The translations under genes and the position numbers were made by a program. Below the pieces are notes generated by a model. That model saw nothing but the letters and a program-made list of their open reading frames with translations, was not told where the DNA came from and searched no databases. A DNA stretch of 64,000 nucleotides from Myxococcus qinghaiensis (GTDB taxonomy: Bacteria > Myxococcota > Myxococcia > Myxococcales > Myxococcaceae): NCBI RefSeq assembly GCF_024198215.1, contig NZ_JAKCFA010000004.1, positions 248,001 through 312,000 on the forward strand, read 5' to 3'. The first letter of the stretch is position 1. Every line of letters begins with the position of its first letter. Positions 45,501-52,078 of the stretch are shown here, one piece after another.

Positions 45501-48222
45501 GGGAGAGGCCGCGACGCTGCCGGAGCTGCCCGTGCAGTACGTGGACTACGCGGTGTGGCAGCGGGAGTGGTTGAAGGAGGAGGTGCTGGAGTCGCAGCTG
45601 TCGTGGTGGAGGACGAAGCTGGCGGGAGTACCCGAAGCGCTGGAGGTGCCGACGGACCGTCCGAGGCCGGCGGTGCAGGGGTCCCAGGGCGCGAGCGTGG
45701 CGGTGAAGCTGTCCACGGTGCTGAGCGAGAAGCTGAAGCAGCTGAGCCTGCGGGAGGGCGTGACGCTGTACATGACGCTGCTGGCGGGCTTCCAGGTGCT
45801 GCTGGCGCGCTACAGCGGGCAATGGGACGTGGTGGTGGGCTCACCGGTGTCGGGACGGACGACGAAGGAAGTGGAGGGCCTGATTGGCCTCTTCGTGAAC
45901 ACGCTGGTGGTGAGGACGGAGGCCTCGGGCGAGCTGACGTTCCGGGAGATGTTGGGGCGGGTGAAGGAGTCGGTGCTGGGAGCCTTCGGGCACCAGGAAG
46001 TGCCGTTCGAAAAGCTGGTGGAGGCCCTGAGCCTGAGGCGTGACATGAGTCGCGCGCCGTTGGTCCAGGTGGGGTTCCAGCTCTTGAACACGCCTTCGGG
46101 AGACCTGTCGTTGTCCGGCCTCACGCAGCGCCCGTTGGACCTGGGGCTTCGTGCCGCCAAGGTCGACCTCGCGCTGGGTCTGCGAGAAGCCGCGGAGGGT
46201 ATCGAGGGCGTGCTCGAGTTCAGCAGCGACCTGTACGACGTGGCGACGATGGAGCGCTTCGGAGAACACCTGGAGCGTCTGCTGGAAGGCGCGGTGACCG
46301 AGCCGGACCGACGCCTGCGAGACCTTCCGCTCCTGAGTGAGTCCTCACGGCGGGAGTTGCTGGCACGGGGAGGGAGCGAAGCGCCCTTCGAGGGTGAGTG
46401 CCTGCACCGGATGTTCGAGGCCCAGGTCGCGAGAACGCCCGAGGCCGTGGCGGTGGAGATGGAGGGTCGGACGCTGACCTACGCCCAGCTCGACCGGAGA
46501 GCCCACAAGTTGGCCACGGTGTTGCGCAAGTGGGGTGTGAGGCCCGACGTGGTGGTGGGCCTGTGCCTGGGGCCGAGCCTCGATTGGGTCGTGGCGATGC
46601 TCGCCATCCTCAAGGCGGGAGGCGCCTACCTTCCGATGGACCCGGAGCATCCACCGGAGCGCCTCGCGTACATGCTGGATGACGCGAAGGTCGCGCTGCT
46701 GGTGTCGCGCTCGGAAGAGGCGTCCCAGCTCGCCTGGTCAGGGGCCACCGTGTTGCTGGATGAAATCGGTGAGCTCGATGACCTGGTGGGCGCGGAGTCG
46801 CTGGCGCCCGAAGTCACGGCGCGAAACCTCGCGTATGTCATCTACACGTCGGGGAGCACGGGGCGCCCCAAGGGGACGCTGCTGGCGCACCGTGGCGCGG
46901 CGAACCTGGTGGAGTCCTTCCCCTCGGTGCTCGGCGGTCTTGGCCCAGGCGACAGGACGTTGATGTTCGCGACGGTGAGCTTCGATGCCTCCGTGGCGGA
47001 GGTCTTCCCCGCGCTGCTGCACGGGGCGACGCTGGTCCTGGCCCGGCGTGCGCAGATGGCGCCTGGAAGGCCCCTGGCGGAGTTGCTCGCGCGCGAGCGA
47101 ATCTCCGTGGCGACCCTGCCGCCGTCGGTCCTGGCGATGATGCCGGTGGTCGAGCTCCCCAGGCTCCGAGTCCTGCTCTCGGCGGGCGAGGCCTGCACCG
47201 CGGAGCTGGTGGCGAGGTGGAGTCCGGGGCGACGTTTCATCAATGGCTATGGCCCGACGGAAGGAACGGTGGCCGCGACCTGGGGCGAGTGCTTCCCGGG
47301 AACACGCCCCACGATTGGCAGGCCGTTGCGCAACGTGGTGGTGCGGGTGATGGATGACGCGGGCAACCTGGTTCCCAGGGGAGTCTGGGGCGAGCTGTAC
47401 CTCGGTGGCGTGGGACTGGCGCGAGGTTACCTGGGGCGTCCGGACCTGACGGCCGAGCGCTTCGTCCCGGACCCGTATGGTGACGGGGGACGGCTGTATC
47501 GAACGGGTGACGTGGTGCGGCTGCTCGAAGACGGAAGGTTCGAGTACCTGCGGCGTGCCGATGCCCAGGTGAAGGTGCGTGGCGTGCGCGTCGAGCCCGC
47601 GGAGGCGAGTGCCGCGCTCACGGCCCATCCGGAGGTCCGGTCCGCCGTGGTCATGGGCCGGGAAGACACGCCGGGAGACACGCGGTTGGTGGCGTATGTG
47701 GTGCCGACGGAGGATGCCGCCCCGTTGACGGCGGATGTGCTGCGCGCGTGGTTGAAGCGCTCGCTGCCGGAGCCCTGGGTTCCTTCGGTGTTCGTGATGC
47801 TGCGCGAGCTGCCGCTCACGCCGAATGGGAAGGTGGACTGGAAGGCGCTGCCCGTGCCCGAGGCGCACCGGCCAGAGCTGAGCGGTGGCTACGTCGCGCC
47901 TCAAGAGGGGCTGGAGCAGGTGCTCGCCCAGTCGGTGGCGGAGGTCCTGAAGCTGGACCGCGTGGGCGCGGACGACAACTTCTTCGACCTGGGCGGCAAC
48001 TCGCTCCTCTTGCAGATGCTCCAGTTGAAGCTGGAGGAGCGACTGGAGCGCAAGGTGCCGTTGGTGTTGCTGCTCCAGTTCTCTACCGTGCGCACGCTCG
48101 CCGCGCAGCTGGGGCCCGCACCGGAGCCGGAGGCGCCGCGTCAGTCAGCGACCTCCGGAGACAGACGCGAGGGACTCCAGCGTCTGGCACAGCAGCGGCG
48201 GAGACGACCGGGCTCGGACTAA
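33529..48222 (+). CDS. Giant nonribosomal peptide synthetase, C-A-T-C-A-T-C-T-C-T-C-T-C-A-T
   Basis: A 4897-residue synthetase. Domains by residue: C1 25-460 (HHISCDGWS at 157), A1 490-990, T1 1010-1085; C2 1100-1520, A2 1570-2055, T2 2070-2140; C3 2160-2580, T3 2615-2690; C4 2710-3140, T4 3174-3250; C5 3270-3700, T5 3737-3810; C6 3830-4260, A3 4290-4770, T6 4788-4870. All six C domains keep HHxxxDGW and all six T domains keep the Ser of GG[HN]SL. Modules 3-5 have no A domain. Codes read by eye: A1 D-V-Q-F-V-A-Q-V-V (proline-like), A2 D-A-L-H-L-G-C-L-F (unassigned), A3 D-A-A-T-L-A-G-V-A (unassigned, perhaps hydrophobic). There is no epimerase, methyltransferase or thioesterase, so release must occur on another protein, most likely the C-A-T-TE synthetase encoded downstream. 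Confidence 0.96.
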   Translation: MSANEPKPASPRVRRPPPVVPVRREGPPPLSFAQRRMWFLSRLDPSGFAYNAPFFARLKGRLDVSTLERALTEVVRRHEALRTTFAEVEGEPVQCIAPEAPVSLVVERLEGPEREQEARRLAEEEARRPFDLGMGPMLRARLLRLDEEEHVLLLTLHHISCDGWSLSLLERDVGELYGAFLEGRESKLSALTVQYADHAVWQREWLKGEVLEEQLAWWKQHLEGASPALELPTDRPRPPVQSAKGAVLGVPLPAELMKALRERCKQEAVTPFMLLLASLQALLSRHSGQPDVVVGTPIAGRTRREVEGLIGFFANTLALRVDVDGNESFKSLLGRVRQACLGAYQHQDVPFERLVDALRPVRDLSRSPLFQVLLVLQNAPPLVRLSGLESRDVDFEPGVAKFDLTLFVRETPEGWVALWEYSTALFDEATVRRFAGHYVALLKGVLEDPERKVGQVDLLDEEERRRVLPEWPRWEELKHPSWLMHRRVEAQAARTPSAVAVTNGGGSLTYAQLEQRANQLAHHLMALGIRPGSVVGLCLERSSLDLPVAVLATLKAGAACMPLDPGYPPSRLAQMLDDVGAPVVLVHGALEHALPGEGTARRVRLEEEAARIAEQSTVAPGWVLSPELPCYVLFTSGSTGQPKGVTMSHRAFGTLVSWQLASTSAPGARTLQFASLSFDVSFQELFCTLCEGGTLVLVSAATRQDPATLMASLREHRVERLFVPFVALQALSERARHEVELPPLREVVTAGEPLQVTPAVVSFFERLPGCVLENQYGPTETHVVTAWRAKGPPSTWPALPPVGRPIVPARVWVLDAWGAPCPIGVTGEVCVGERSLAHGYWGRPELTAERFVPNVLDGDRDGPRIYRTGDRGRWLADGNLELQGRADEQVKVRGFRVELGEVEVALKELPGVTDAAVVVRRTDGGEKRLVAYVVRPESGDAEDLKRRQANQQPESWDAEDLKRRLAKRLPEYMVPGVLVRLESLPLTPSGKVNRRALPEVDSRRAEEGARYEAPRDVLERTLAEVWQEVLGVSLVGVRDDFFALGGHSLLATRVVSRLRDALGHDVPVRLLFESPTVEALAERLGTLGGHARLPVLTRAERLVDPPLSFAQRRLWFLAQLDAGGHSYNLPFVVRLHGALKVEALERALAEVVRRHEALRTSFVEVEGEPVQRVAADAVVPLTVESVEGADDVEEAVRSRVVREVQAPFDVARAPLLRATLLRTRGDEQVLVVVLHHLVADGWSLGVLTRELESLYGAAVKGETASLPELPVQYADYSVWQHGWLTGDVEASQLSWWKEALKGAPPVLELPTDRPRPAVQGYRGASVPVRLSSELSEALRRLSRREGATLYMTLLAGFQVLLARYSGQWDVVVGSPVSGRTARETEGLMGFFVNTLALRAQPDSASSFQAFLRQTKETVLGALAHQDVPFERLVEHLRPERDLSRSPLFQVLFTLQEAAPLLTLPGVPASPWDFASTIAKFDLELLLVDAPGAGVEGQLIYNADLFEPSTVQRISECFLELLRNLSSRPEARLSALPLLPPDERQRVLEAWNQTAVEFPREGCVHHLFEEQVALRPDAVALEFGEQRLSYRELEARANQLAWALKARGVGVDVLVAVCLERSVELIVSLLAILKAGGAYVPLDSSYPARRLEQMLEDTTPRLLITTRALLEQLPQEGRPELMLLEEERLAGLPTTAPRMPVSGRNLAYVDFTSGSTGRPKGVAVEHRGVLRLLYGAPYARLGPEETFLLIAPISFDASTLEVWGPLCLGGRLVVFPPRSPSELDLLTDVLHRHSVTLLHLTAGLFSQMVELGMDGLKGVRQLLTGGDVVSAPHVKRVLEELKIPVTACYGPTESTLFTSVHRMTRVEDVGASVPIGRPIGNTQVYVLDAGMEPVPVGVAGELYIGGDGLARGYLRQPDVTADRFIPNPFSAVPGERLYRTGDLARFRPDGVLEFLGRRDSQVKVRGYRIELAEVEAALLGHPAVKDGLVVVRDGAGGKRLVAYYVEHAQPLEAPRVRDWLKQKLPEFMVPSAFVKLAALPLTANGKVDRKALPSPEQDGPSAEAVQGPRTVMESLVARIWIPLLGVARVGVKDDFFALGGHSLLATRVVSRLRAALGRDVPVRWVFEAPTVEALAERLEAVKASAQGASTPVPVRVSRQAAMPLSFAQQRLWFLGKLDAGGYSYNLPFVVRLRGALNVKALEHSLSAMVRRHEALRTTFEEVEGEPVQRIASDVAVPLSVVEASEDAVRGQVETLARQSFDLGTGPLLRVTLLKLDEQEHVLVLVLHHIVADGWSMGVLTKELEALYTRGDAALPELPVQYADYAVWQREWLKGEVLEEQLSWWRARLAGAPEVLEVPTDRPRPAVQGYRGASVAVKLSTELSEKLKRLSRAEGVTLYMTLLAGFQVLLARYSGQWDVVVGSPVSGRTTKEVEGLIGFFVNTLVVRTEASAELTFREMLERVKESVLGAFGHQEVPFEKLVEALQSSRDLSRAPLVQIAFGLNGPAQLPALPGLSSSEVIYEPGMAKFDLALSVREDAEDLTGFWELNTDLFDAETVERLATHYQQLLEAAVENPEAKLSALPLSGHHEVPVKVPVARLQARRLDLLAPESVPEGFIAPRTAIEELVAGVWAPLLGVKHVGVDDNFFERGGHSLLVMQVASRLREVLGREVSVRMLFEAPTVATLARSLETLVGGGAGRGRPELVPTTRTEAPPQSFAQQRLWFLDRLEPNSPLYNIPLAMRLTGALDVAALERSFHTLVRRHESLRTTFEQGDQGAVQHIRPFEPAPLPVVDLSGLPVMAREREALRLGAEEGQRPFDLGTGPLLRVTLLKLDEQEHVLVLVLHHIVADGWSMGVLTKELEALYTRGDVALPELPVQYADYAVWQREWLKGEVLEEQLSWWRARLAGAPEVLEVPTDRPRPAVQGYRGASVAVKLSAELSEKLKRLSRAEGVTLYMTLLAGFQVLLARYSGQWDVVVGSPVSGRTTKEVEGLIGFFVNTLVVRTEASAELTFREMLRRVRDAVLGALTHQEVPFEKLVDALQLSRDLSRSPLVQVSFALQSAPSGDLSLPGLTQRPLDLGTRTAKFDLALSVREDAEGLSGYWELNSDLFDTATVERMATHYQRLLEAVVEVPEAKLRALPMPGHREVPVKVAGPRIQSRSGERVISEEGLEGFIAPRTAMEELVAETWAPLLGVKRLGAEDNFFERGGHSLLVMQAASRLRAALGHEVPVRMLFEAPTVSSLATRLSTLVRGGLGARSPELLPASRADAPPLSFAQQRLWFLDRLEPNSPLYNIALAMTLEGALDVGSLEKAFHELVRRHESLRTTVRQGAQGAVQHISPSVSVPLSVVDLRGLPVEARAPEALRLGMQEEQRPFDLGVGPLLRVTLLKLGEQEHVLVLVLHHIVSDGWSMGVLTKELEALYTAQVKGGDAALPELPVQYADYAVWQREWLKGEVLEEQLSWWRAKLEGTPEALELPTDRPRPAVQGHRGASLAVRLSFELSEKLKRLSRAEDVTLYMTLLAAFQVLLARYSGQWDVVVGSPVSGRTRKEVEGLIGFFVNTLVVRTEASRALTFRELLAQVRESVLGAFAHQEVPFEKLVDALQLSRDLSRSPLVQVSFALQSAPSGDLSLPGLALRPLDLGTQVAKFDLALSVREDSEGMAGYWVFNTDLFDPETVERLAIHYESLLKFAVAMPDARLDALGMPGHTEVPERAPSARIRAQRTERRDSEPTLESFIAPRTAMEERVAELWAPLLGVKRVGAEDHFFERGGHSLLVMQVASRLRETLGRDVPVRMLFEAPTVSALASRLDELVKDGLRTGRPELVPTARTEALPQSFAQQRLWFLDRLEPGGSLYNIALAMKLEGVLQVKALERAFNDLVRRHESLRTTFHQHEQGAVQRIHAAASLPLSVVDLSGLPVETREQEALRLGAEEGRRPFDLSAGPLLRVTLLKLGEQEHVLVLVLHHIVADGWSTWVLTKELETLYGAHVKGEAATLPELPVQYVDYAVWQREWLKEEVLESQLSWWRTKLAGVPEALEVPTDRPRPAVQGSQGASVAVKLSTVLSEKLKQLSLREGVTLYMTLLAGFQVLLARYSGQWDVVVGSPVSGRTTKEVEGLIGLFVNTLVVRTEASGELTFREMLGRVKESVLGAFGHQEVPFEKLVEALSLRRDMSRAPLVQVGFQLLNTPSGDLSLSGLTQRPLDLGLRAAKVDLALGLREAAEGIEGVLEFSSDLYDVATMERFGEHLERLLEGAVTEPDRRLRDLPLLSESSRRELLARGGSEAPFEGECLHRMFEAQVARTPEAVAVEMEGRTLTYAQLDRRAHKLATVLRKWGVRPDVVVGLCLGPSLDWVVAMLAILKAGGAYLPMDPEHPPERLAYMLDDAKVALLVSRSEEASQLAWSGATVLLDEIGELDDLVGAESLAPEVTARNLAYVIYTSGSTGRPKGTLLAHRGAANLVESFPSVLGGLGPGDRTLMFATVSFDASVAEVFPALLHGATLVLARRAQMAPGRPLAELLARERISVATLPPSVLAMMPVVELPRLRVLLSAGEACTAELVARWSPGRRFINGYGPTEGTVAATWGECFPGTRPTIGRPLRNVVVRVMDDAGNLVPRGVWGELYLGGVGLARGYLGRPDLTAERFVPDPYGDGGRLYRTGDVVRLLEDGRFEYLRRADAQVKVRGVRVEPAEASAALTAHPEVRSAVVMGREDTPGDTRLVAYVVPTEDAAPLTADVLRAWLKRSLPEPWVPSVFVMLRELPLTPNGKVDWKALPVPEAHRPELSGGYVAPQEGLEQVLAQSVAEVLKLDRVGADDNFFDLGGNSLLLQMLQLKLEERLERKVPLVLLLQFSTVRTLAAQLGPAPEPEAPRQSATSGDRREGLQRLAQQRRRRPGSD
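36334..36435 (+). repeat. 51-bp tandem duplication within NRPS A1 domain
   Basis: Two in-frame 51-bp copies encode PESGDAEDLKRRQANQQ and PESWDAEDLKRRLAKRL just before the PEYMVPG motif of the A1 C-terminal subdomain. Other A domains of the cluster have only one such stretch, so 17 residues were gained by local duplication. Confidence 0.85.
40009..45020 (+). repeat. Three tandem C-T coding repeats of about 1.68 kb
   Basis: The HHIV motifs of C3, C4, C5 and C6 are spaced 1674, 1677 and 1689 bp apart. The C3-T3, C4-T4 and C5-T5 units share long nearly identical DNA, for example from the LLRVTLLKL motif to the VVVGSPVSGRT motif, with only scattered third-base changes between copies 1 and 2. Amplification or gene conversion was recent. 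Confidence 0.85.
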
Positions 48223-51200
48223 CGCAGCAAGCGCGCCAACTTCGCTCCGAGCACCTCGACATGAGGTGCTTGCAGCATCGTGTGGTGGTCGCCAGGGACG
48301 ACCTCCACGCGCGCCGCCGCGCCCAGGTCCAACCAGCCGAGCTCCGGGTGAGGTGGGAAGCCGGGAGGTGGCTGTCGGGCGCGGAAGTATTGGAGCTCGC
48401 CCCCGTCCCAGCGCGGCGGCGCGTAGAGGCTCAACGCCCGCGTGTTCGCGCGCAGCACGTCCAGTTGTCGGCGGGCCGCTTCGAGCTCCGAGAAGGGGGA
48501 CTCGATACCGTCCCGTGCGGCTTCCTCCTGGAGCAGGCGGAACTGCTCTTCGATGGACAGGTCCTTCGGCCACTCGGTGGACGGTGTGAACGTCTTCCCC
48601 GCGCGGAAGGTCAGCAGCGAGACCTGATCCGCGAGCTCCGCGGAGACGTGCCCGGGTGGCGGCGTGTCCAGGAGCGCGCACAGGGGCACGCTGTCGCCTT
48701 CAGCCGACAGTCGGCGCGCCATCTCGTAGGCGATGGTGCCACCCAGGGATGCGCCCACGAGCAGGTAGGGGCCTCTGGGACGCACGGCACGAAGGGCGGC
48801 GAGGTAGTGCTCCGCCATCTGCTCCACGGTGGTGTGACTCGCGGCCCCCGCTTCGAGTCCCACCGACTCGAAGCCGTACATGGGCCGCTCGGGAGCGAGG
48901 TGTCTGGCCAGCTCACGGTAGAAGAGCACCTGTCCTCCGGCTGCGTGCACGAAGAAGACGGGCGCCCCGTGAGTTCCCTCCTGGAGCCGCACGAGGCAAC
49001 TGGGGGCCGTGGGCGCGGCGTCGCGAGCACCTTCTCCAATGCGCGCCGCGAGTCGCGCGACGGTGGGTGACTCCAGCACGGTCTTCAGGGGAAGCCGCGC
49101 GCCAAGGCGGTCCTGGATGCGCGCACTCAGGCGCAAGGCGAGGAGTGAGTCTCCGCCCAGCGCGAAGAAGTCATCGTGGATGCCGATGTTCTCCAGATGG
49201 AACGTGAGCTTGAAACACTCCAGCAACACCTGCTCCGTGGCATCGCGAGGCGGCGCGGCATGAGCGCCCTCGGCTCGACGAATATCGATCCGCGCTTCTT
49301 CGCGAGCTTCCACGGAACGAGTCGTCCCAGGAACCGTGACGGGCTCAATCCAGTGTCGCTCACGGTCGAAGCTGTAGCCCGGCAGTGCGACACGTCGGCG
49401 CCGCTCCCCCGCGCGGAAGCGCTCCCAGTCGATGGTGATACCCGCGAGCCAGGCTTCACCCAGTGACGCGAGTGGGTGCGGAGGCCGCTCCACCGAGGCG
49501 GACGTCAGGGTCGACAGCACGGGCTGCGACGTGCGGGTCGGATGCCTTCGTGCGAGCGAGGTCAGCCCCGTCCCCGGACCGACTTCGATGAAGGCCCGGT
49601 CTCCACTGGAGAGCAACAGGTGCAGTCCGTCGGAGAAGCGCACCGTCTCACGAAGATGGCGGCACCAGTACGTGGGGTCCGCCGCCTCGCGCTCACCGAG
49701 CCAGCGTCCGGTGAGGCTCGACACCACGGGCAGCTTGGGCGCACGCGGCGAGAAGCGGGAGACCACGCGCGCGAAGTCCGTCAGATGCGGTTCCAGCATG
49801 ACGGAGTGCGCCGCGTGGCTCAGATGCAGTCGGCGCGTCTCCACGCCCTGTCCCGCGAGCGTGGCCTCCAAGGCATCGAGCGCCTCCAGCGGCCCCGAGA
49901 TGACGCAGTCGGAGGGCGTGTTGATGGCCGCGACGGACAGCGAGGAGCTCAGCAGGGACTCCACCTGGGCCAGCGGCGCGAGGACCGCCGTCATCCCGCC
50001 AGGAGGAAGCCGCTCCATGATTCTTCCGCGCGCGGTGACCAGCTCCAGCGCCTCTTCGAGCGTGAAGATTCCCGCCAGACAGGCCGCGACGTATTCGCCC
50101 AGCGAGTGGCCCAACAGGGCCTCGGGCTGGACACCTCTGGACAGCCAGAGCTGCGCCAGCGCCCAGTCGCATGTGAACAGCGCCGCCTGGGTCCACAGCG
50201 GACGCGCCAGCTCGCGAGCCGCCGAGTCGTAGCGTTCCGGAGGCGCGAACATCACCTCGCGCAAGTCGCCACCGAGCGGGGCACGCAGCAGCGCGGCGCA
50301 GCGGTCCACGGCGTCGCGAAACGCGGGCTCGCCGAGCAGCTCCGCGCCCATGTTCACCCGCTGCGCGCCTCCGCCCGGAAAGAGGAAGACAGCGCTTCGT
50401 CGCTCCGCTTCATCGAACGTGGTGCGAGGTCGAAGGGCGTCATCCCGATGACCCAGTCGCTCCGTCGTCTCCGAGCGCGTGCTCGCGGTGACGAAGCGTC
50501 GCCAGCCGAAGCGATTGCGCCCGACTTGGAGGGTGTGCGCCACATCCGCGAGCGCGGCTTCGGTGTGGCCCAGGTGCTCCGTCAGCTCCGTGGTCATCCG
50601 CTCCAGCGCGGCCTCGGACCGGGCGGACAGCAACACCAGTTGTTCTTCCCGGCGAGGCGGGTCGCTCGGTCGAGTGGGCGCCTCTTCGAGCACGACGTGC
50701 ACATTGGTGCCGCCCATGCCGAACGAGCTCACGCCCGCGCGCCGAGGACCCGGACTGTTCCAGGCACGAGGCTCGGCCACGACGTAGAAGGGGCTGCCCG
50801 CGAGCTCCAGCAGCGGATTGGGCTGACGGAAGTGGACGGTGGGCGGAAGCTGTCGGTGCTCCAGCGCCAGCACCGTCTTGATGAGTCCTGTCACTCCGGC
50901 CGCCGCGTCGAGATGACCGACGTTGCTCTTCACCGAGCCCAGTCCGATGGTGCCCGGCGCCACGCCTCGGAAGACCTGCTTGAGCGCGGTGACCTCGACG
51001 GGGTCTCCCAGCGGGGTGCCCGTGCCATGGGCCTCGATGAAGGAGATGGTGTGAGGCTCGACTCCCGCCAGAGCCAGCGCGTCGCTGATGGCGGCCACCT
51101 GTCCGGAGACGGAGGGCGCGGTGAAGCCCGCCTTGCTGTTGCCATCGTTGTTGGCCGCCGAGCCGAGGATGACCGCGCGAATCGGGTCTCCATCCGCGAG

Positions 51201-51974
51201 CGCATCCTCCAGTCGCTTGAGGAGCACGACGCCGACACCGTTCCCTGGCACGGTGCCCGCTGCCTGGGAATCGAAGGCACGGCAGTGACCATCGGGAGAA
51301 GAGATGCCGCCCTCCTGAGTGGGGTAGGCGACGAGCTGCGGTGAGCGCACGGCCGCGCCTCCCGCGAGCGCCAGGTTGCACTCCCCCGCGAGCAGCGCCT
51401 GACACGCGAGATGCACGGCGGTCAGCGACGTGGAGCACGCCGTCTGCACCGTCATCGCCGGCCCGGTGAGGTTCAGCTTGTAGGCCACGCGCGTCGCCAG
51501 GAAGTCGCTGTGAGTCCCGAGGATGCTCTCCGTCCAGTCGCTGGAGCGCCGCTCCATGCTCGGAAGGACGTTGGTCAGCAGGTACGTGCTGAGCGAAGCA
51601 CCCCCGTAGATACCCACGTGCAACGGCCGGGCCCGCGCGGCCTGGCCCGCGGATTCGAGTGCGCCCCAGCAGCACTCCAGGAACAGGCGCTGCTGTGGGT
51701 CCAGCTGCTCCGCCTCGCGAGGTGAGTAGCCGAAGAAGCGCGCATCGAAGAGGTCGGCGCCCTCGATGACGCCCGCCGCCGCGACCCAGCCCTCGTCCGA
51801 GGGGAAGCCCGCCTTCGCGCGCTGCTCCGCGTCCAGCACCGTGACGGATTCCACGCCCGAGATGAGGTTGGACCAGAAGCGCCGTGCGTCCGATGCGCCC
51901 GGAAAGCGCAGTGACAGCCCGACGATGGCGATGGCCGTCGGGCCGGGCGGCTCATGAGACACGTCTTCACCCAT
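48219..51974 (-). CDS. Type I polyketide synthase, KS-AT-T-TE
   Basis: 1251 residues. KS (about 12-430) has catalytic Cys180 in VQTACSTSLTAVHL, His in EAHGTGTPLGDP and KSNVGHLDAAAG. AT (about 535-835) has Ser624 in LLGHSLGEYVAA and the late motif SHAAHS where malonyl-specific ATs usually have HAFH. A T domain (Ser943, FFALGGDSLLALRL) and a thioesterase (Ser1076 in GASLGGTIAYEMARRL, late GDHHTML) follow. There is no KR, DH or ER, so the beta-keto group would be left unreduced. The gene is antiparallel to both flanking NRPS genes; its stop overlaps the first NRPS stop and its start faces the second NRPS gene across 104 bp. With its own TE it may act separately from the assembly line, for example making or releasing a short ketide. 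Confidence 0.92.
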   Translation of the reverse strand: MGEDVSHEPPGPTAIAIVGLSLRFPGASDARRFWSNLISGVESVTVLDAEQRAKAGFPSDEGWVAAAGVIEGADLFDARFFGYSPREAEQLDPQQRLFLECCWGALESAGQAARARPLHVGIYGGASLSTYLLTNVLPSMERRSSDWTESILGTHSDFLATRVAYKLNLTGPAMTVQTACSTSLTAVHLACQALLAGECNLALAGGAAVRSPQLVAYPTQEGGISSPDGHCRAFDSQAAGTVPGNGVGVVLLKRLEDALADGDPIRAVILGSAANNDGNSKAGFTAPSVSGQVAAISDALALAGVEPHTISFIEAHGTGTPLGDPVEVTALKQVFRGVAPGTIGLGSVKSNVGHLDAAAGVTGLIKTVLALEHRQLPPTVHFRQPNPLLELAGSPFYVVAEPRAWNSPGPRRAGVSSFGMGGTNVHVVLEEAPTRPSDPPRREEQLVLLSARSEAALERMTTELTEHLGHTEAALADVAHTLQVGRNRFGWRRFVTASTRSETTERLGHRDDALRPRTTFDEAERRSAVFLFPGGGAQRVNMGAELLGEPAFRDAVDRCAALLRAPLGGDLREVMFAPPERYDSAARELARPLWTQAALFTCDWALAQLWLSRGVQPEALLGHSLGEYVAACLAGIFTLEEALELVTARGRIMERLPPGGMTAVLAPLAQVESLLSSSLSVAAINTPSDCVISGPLEALDALEATLAGQGVETRRLHLSHAAHSVMLEPHLTDFARVVSRFSPRAPKLPVVSSLTGRWLGEREAADPTYWCRHLRETVRFSDGLHLLLSSGDRAFIEVGPGTGLTSLARRHPTRTSQPVLSTLTSASVERPPHPLASLGEAWLAGITIDWERFRAGERRRRVALPGYSFDRERHWIEPVTVPGTTRSVEAREEARIDIRRAEGAHAAPPRDATEQVLLECFKLTFHLENIGIHDDFFALGGDSLLALRLSARIQDRLGARLPLKTVLESPTVARLAARIGEGARDAAPTAPSCLVRLQEGTHGAPVFFVHAAGGQVLFYRELARHLAPERPMYGFESVGLEAGAASHTTVEQMAEHYLAALRAVRPRGPYLLVGASLGGTIAYEMARRLSAEGDSVPLCALLDTPPPGHVSAELADQVSLLTFRAGKTFTPSTEWPKDLSIEEQFRLLQEEAARDGIESPFSELEAARRQLDVLRANTRALSLYAPPRWDGGELQYFRARQPPPGFPPHPELGWLDLGAAARVEVVPGDHHTMLQAPHVEVLGAKLARLLR

Positions 51975-52078
51975 CCCCGAACTAGAGCATGGCTGGCCGC
52001 GCGAGTTGAACGTGGAGAGCCTCACAGGCTGATAAAACTGATTTAAGCTGAAATAGCAGTTGGGACGGAGGTGTCGCC
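51975..52078. promoter_or_regulatory. AT-rich divergent region between PKS and NRPS genes
   Basis: The only space for promoters of the PKS (minus) and the C-A-T-TE NRPS (plus). It contains a markedly AT-rich stretch (52030-52060) in otherwise very GC-rich DNA, with GCTGATAAA and GCTGAAATA as near direct repeats and AACTG/CAGTT as inverted pentamers. GGAGG lies 8 nt before the NRPS ATG. No confident -35/-10 pair was found. Confidence 0.45.

Noticed and set aside
40300-46000. Assembly collapse or duplication error across the C-T repeats
   Set aside because: The copies differ at scattered sites, have distinct linkers (for example TRGDAALP versus TAQVKGGDAALP) and stay in frame, so they look real; long reads would still be useful.
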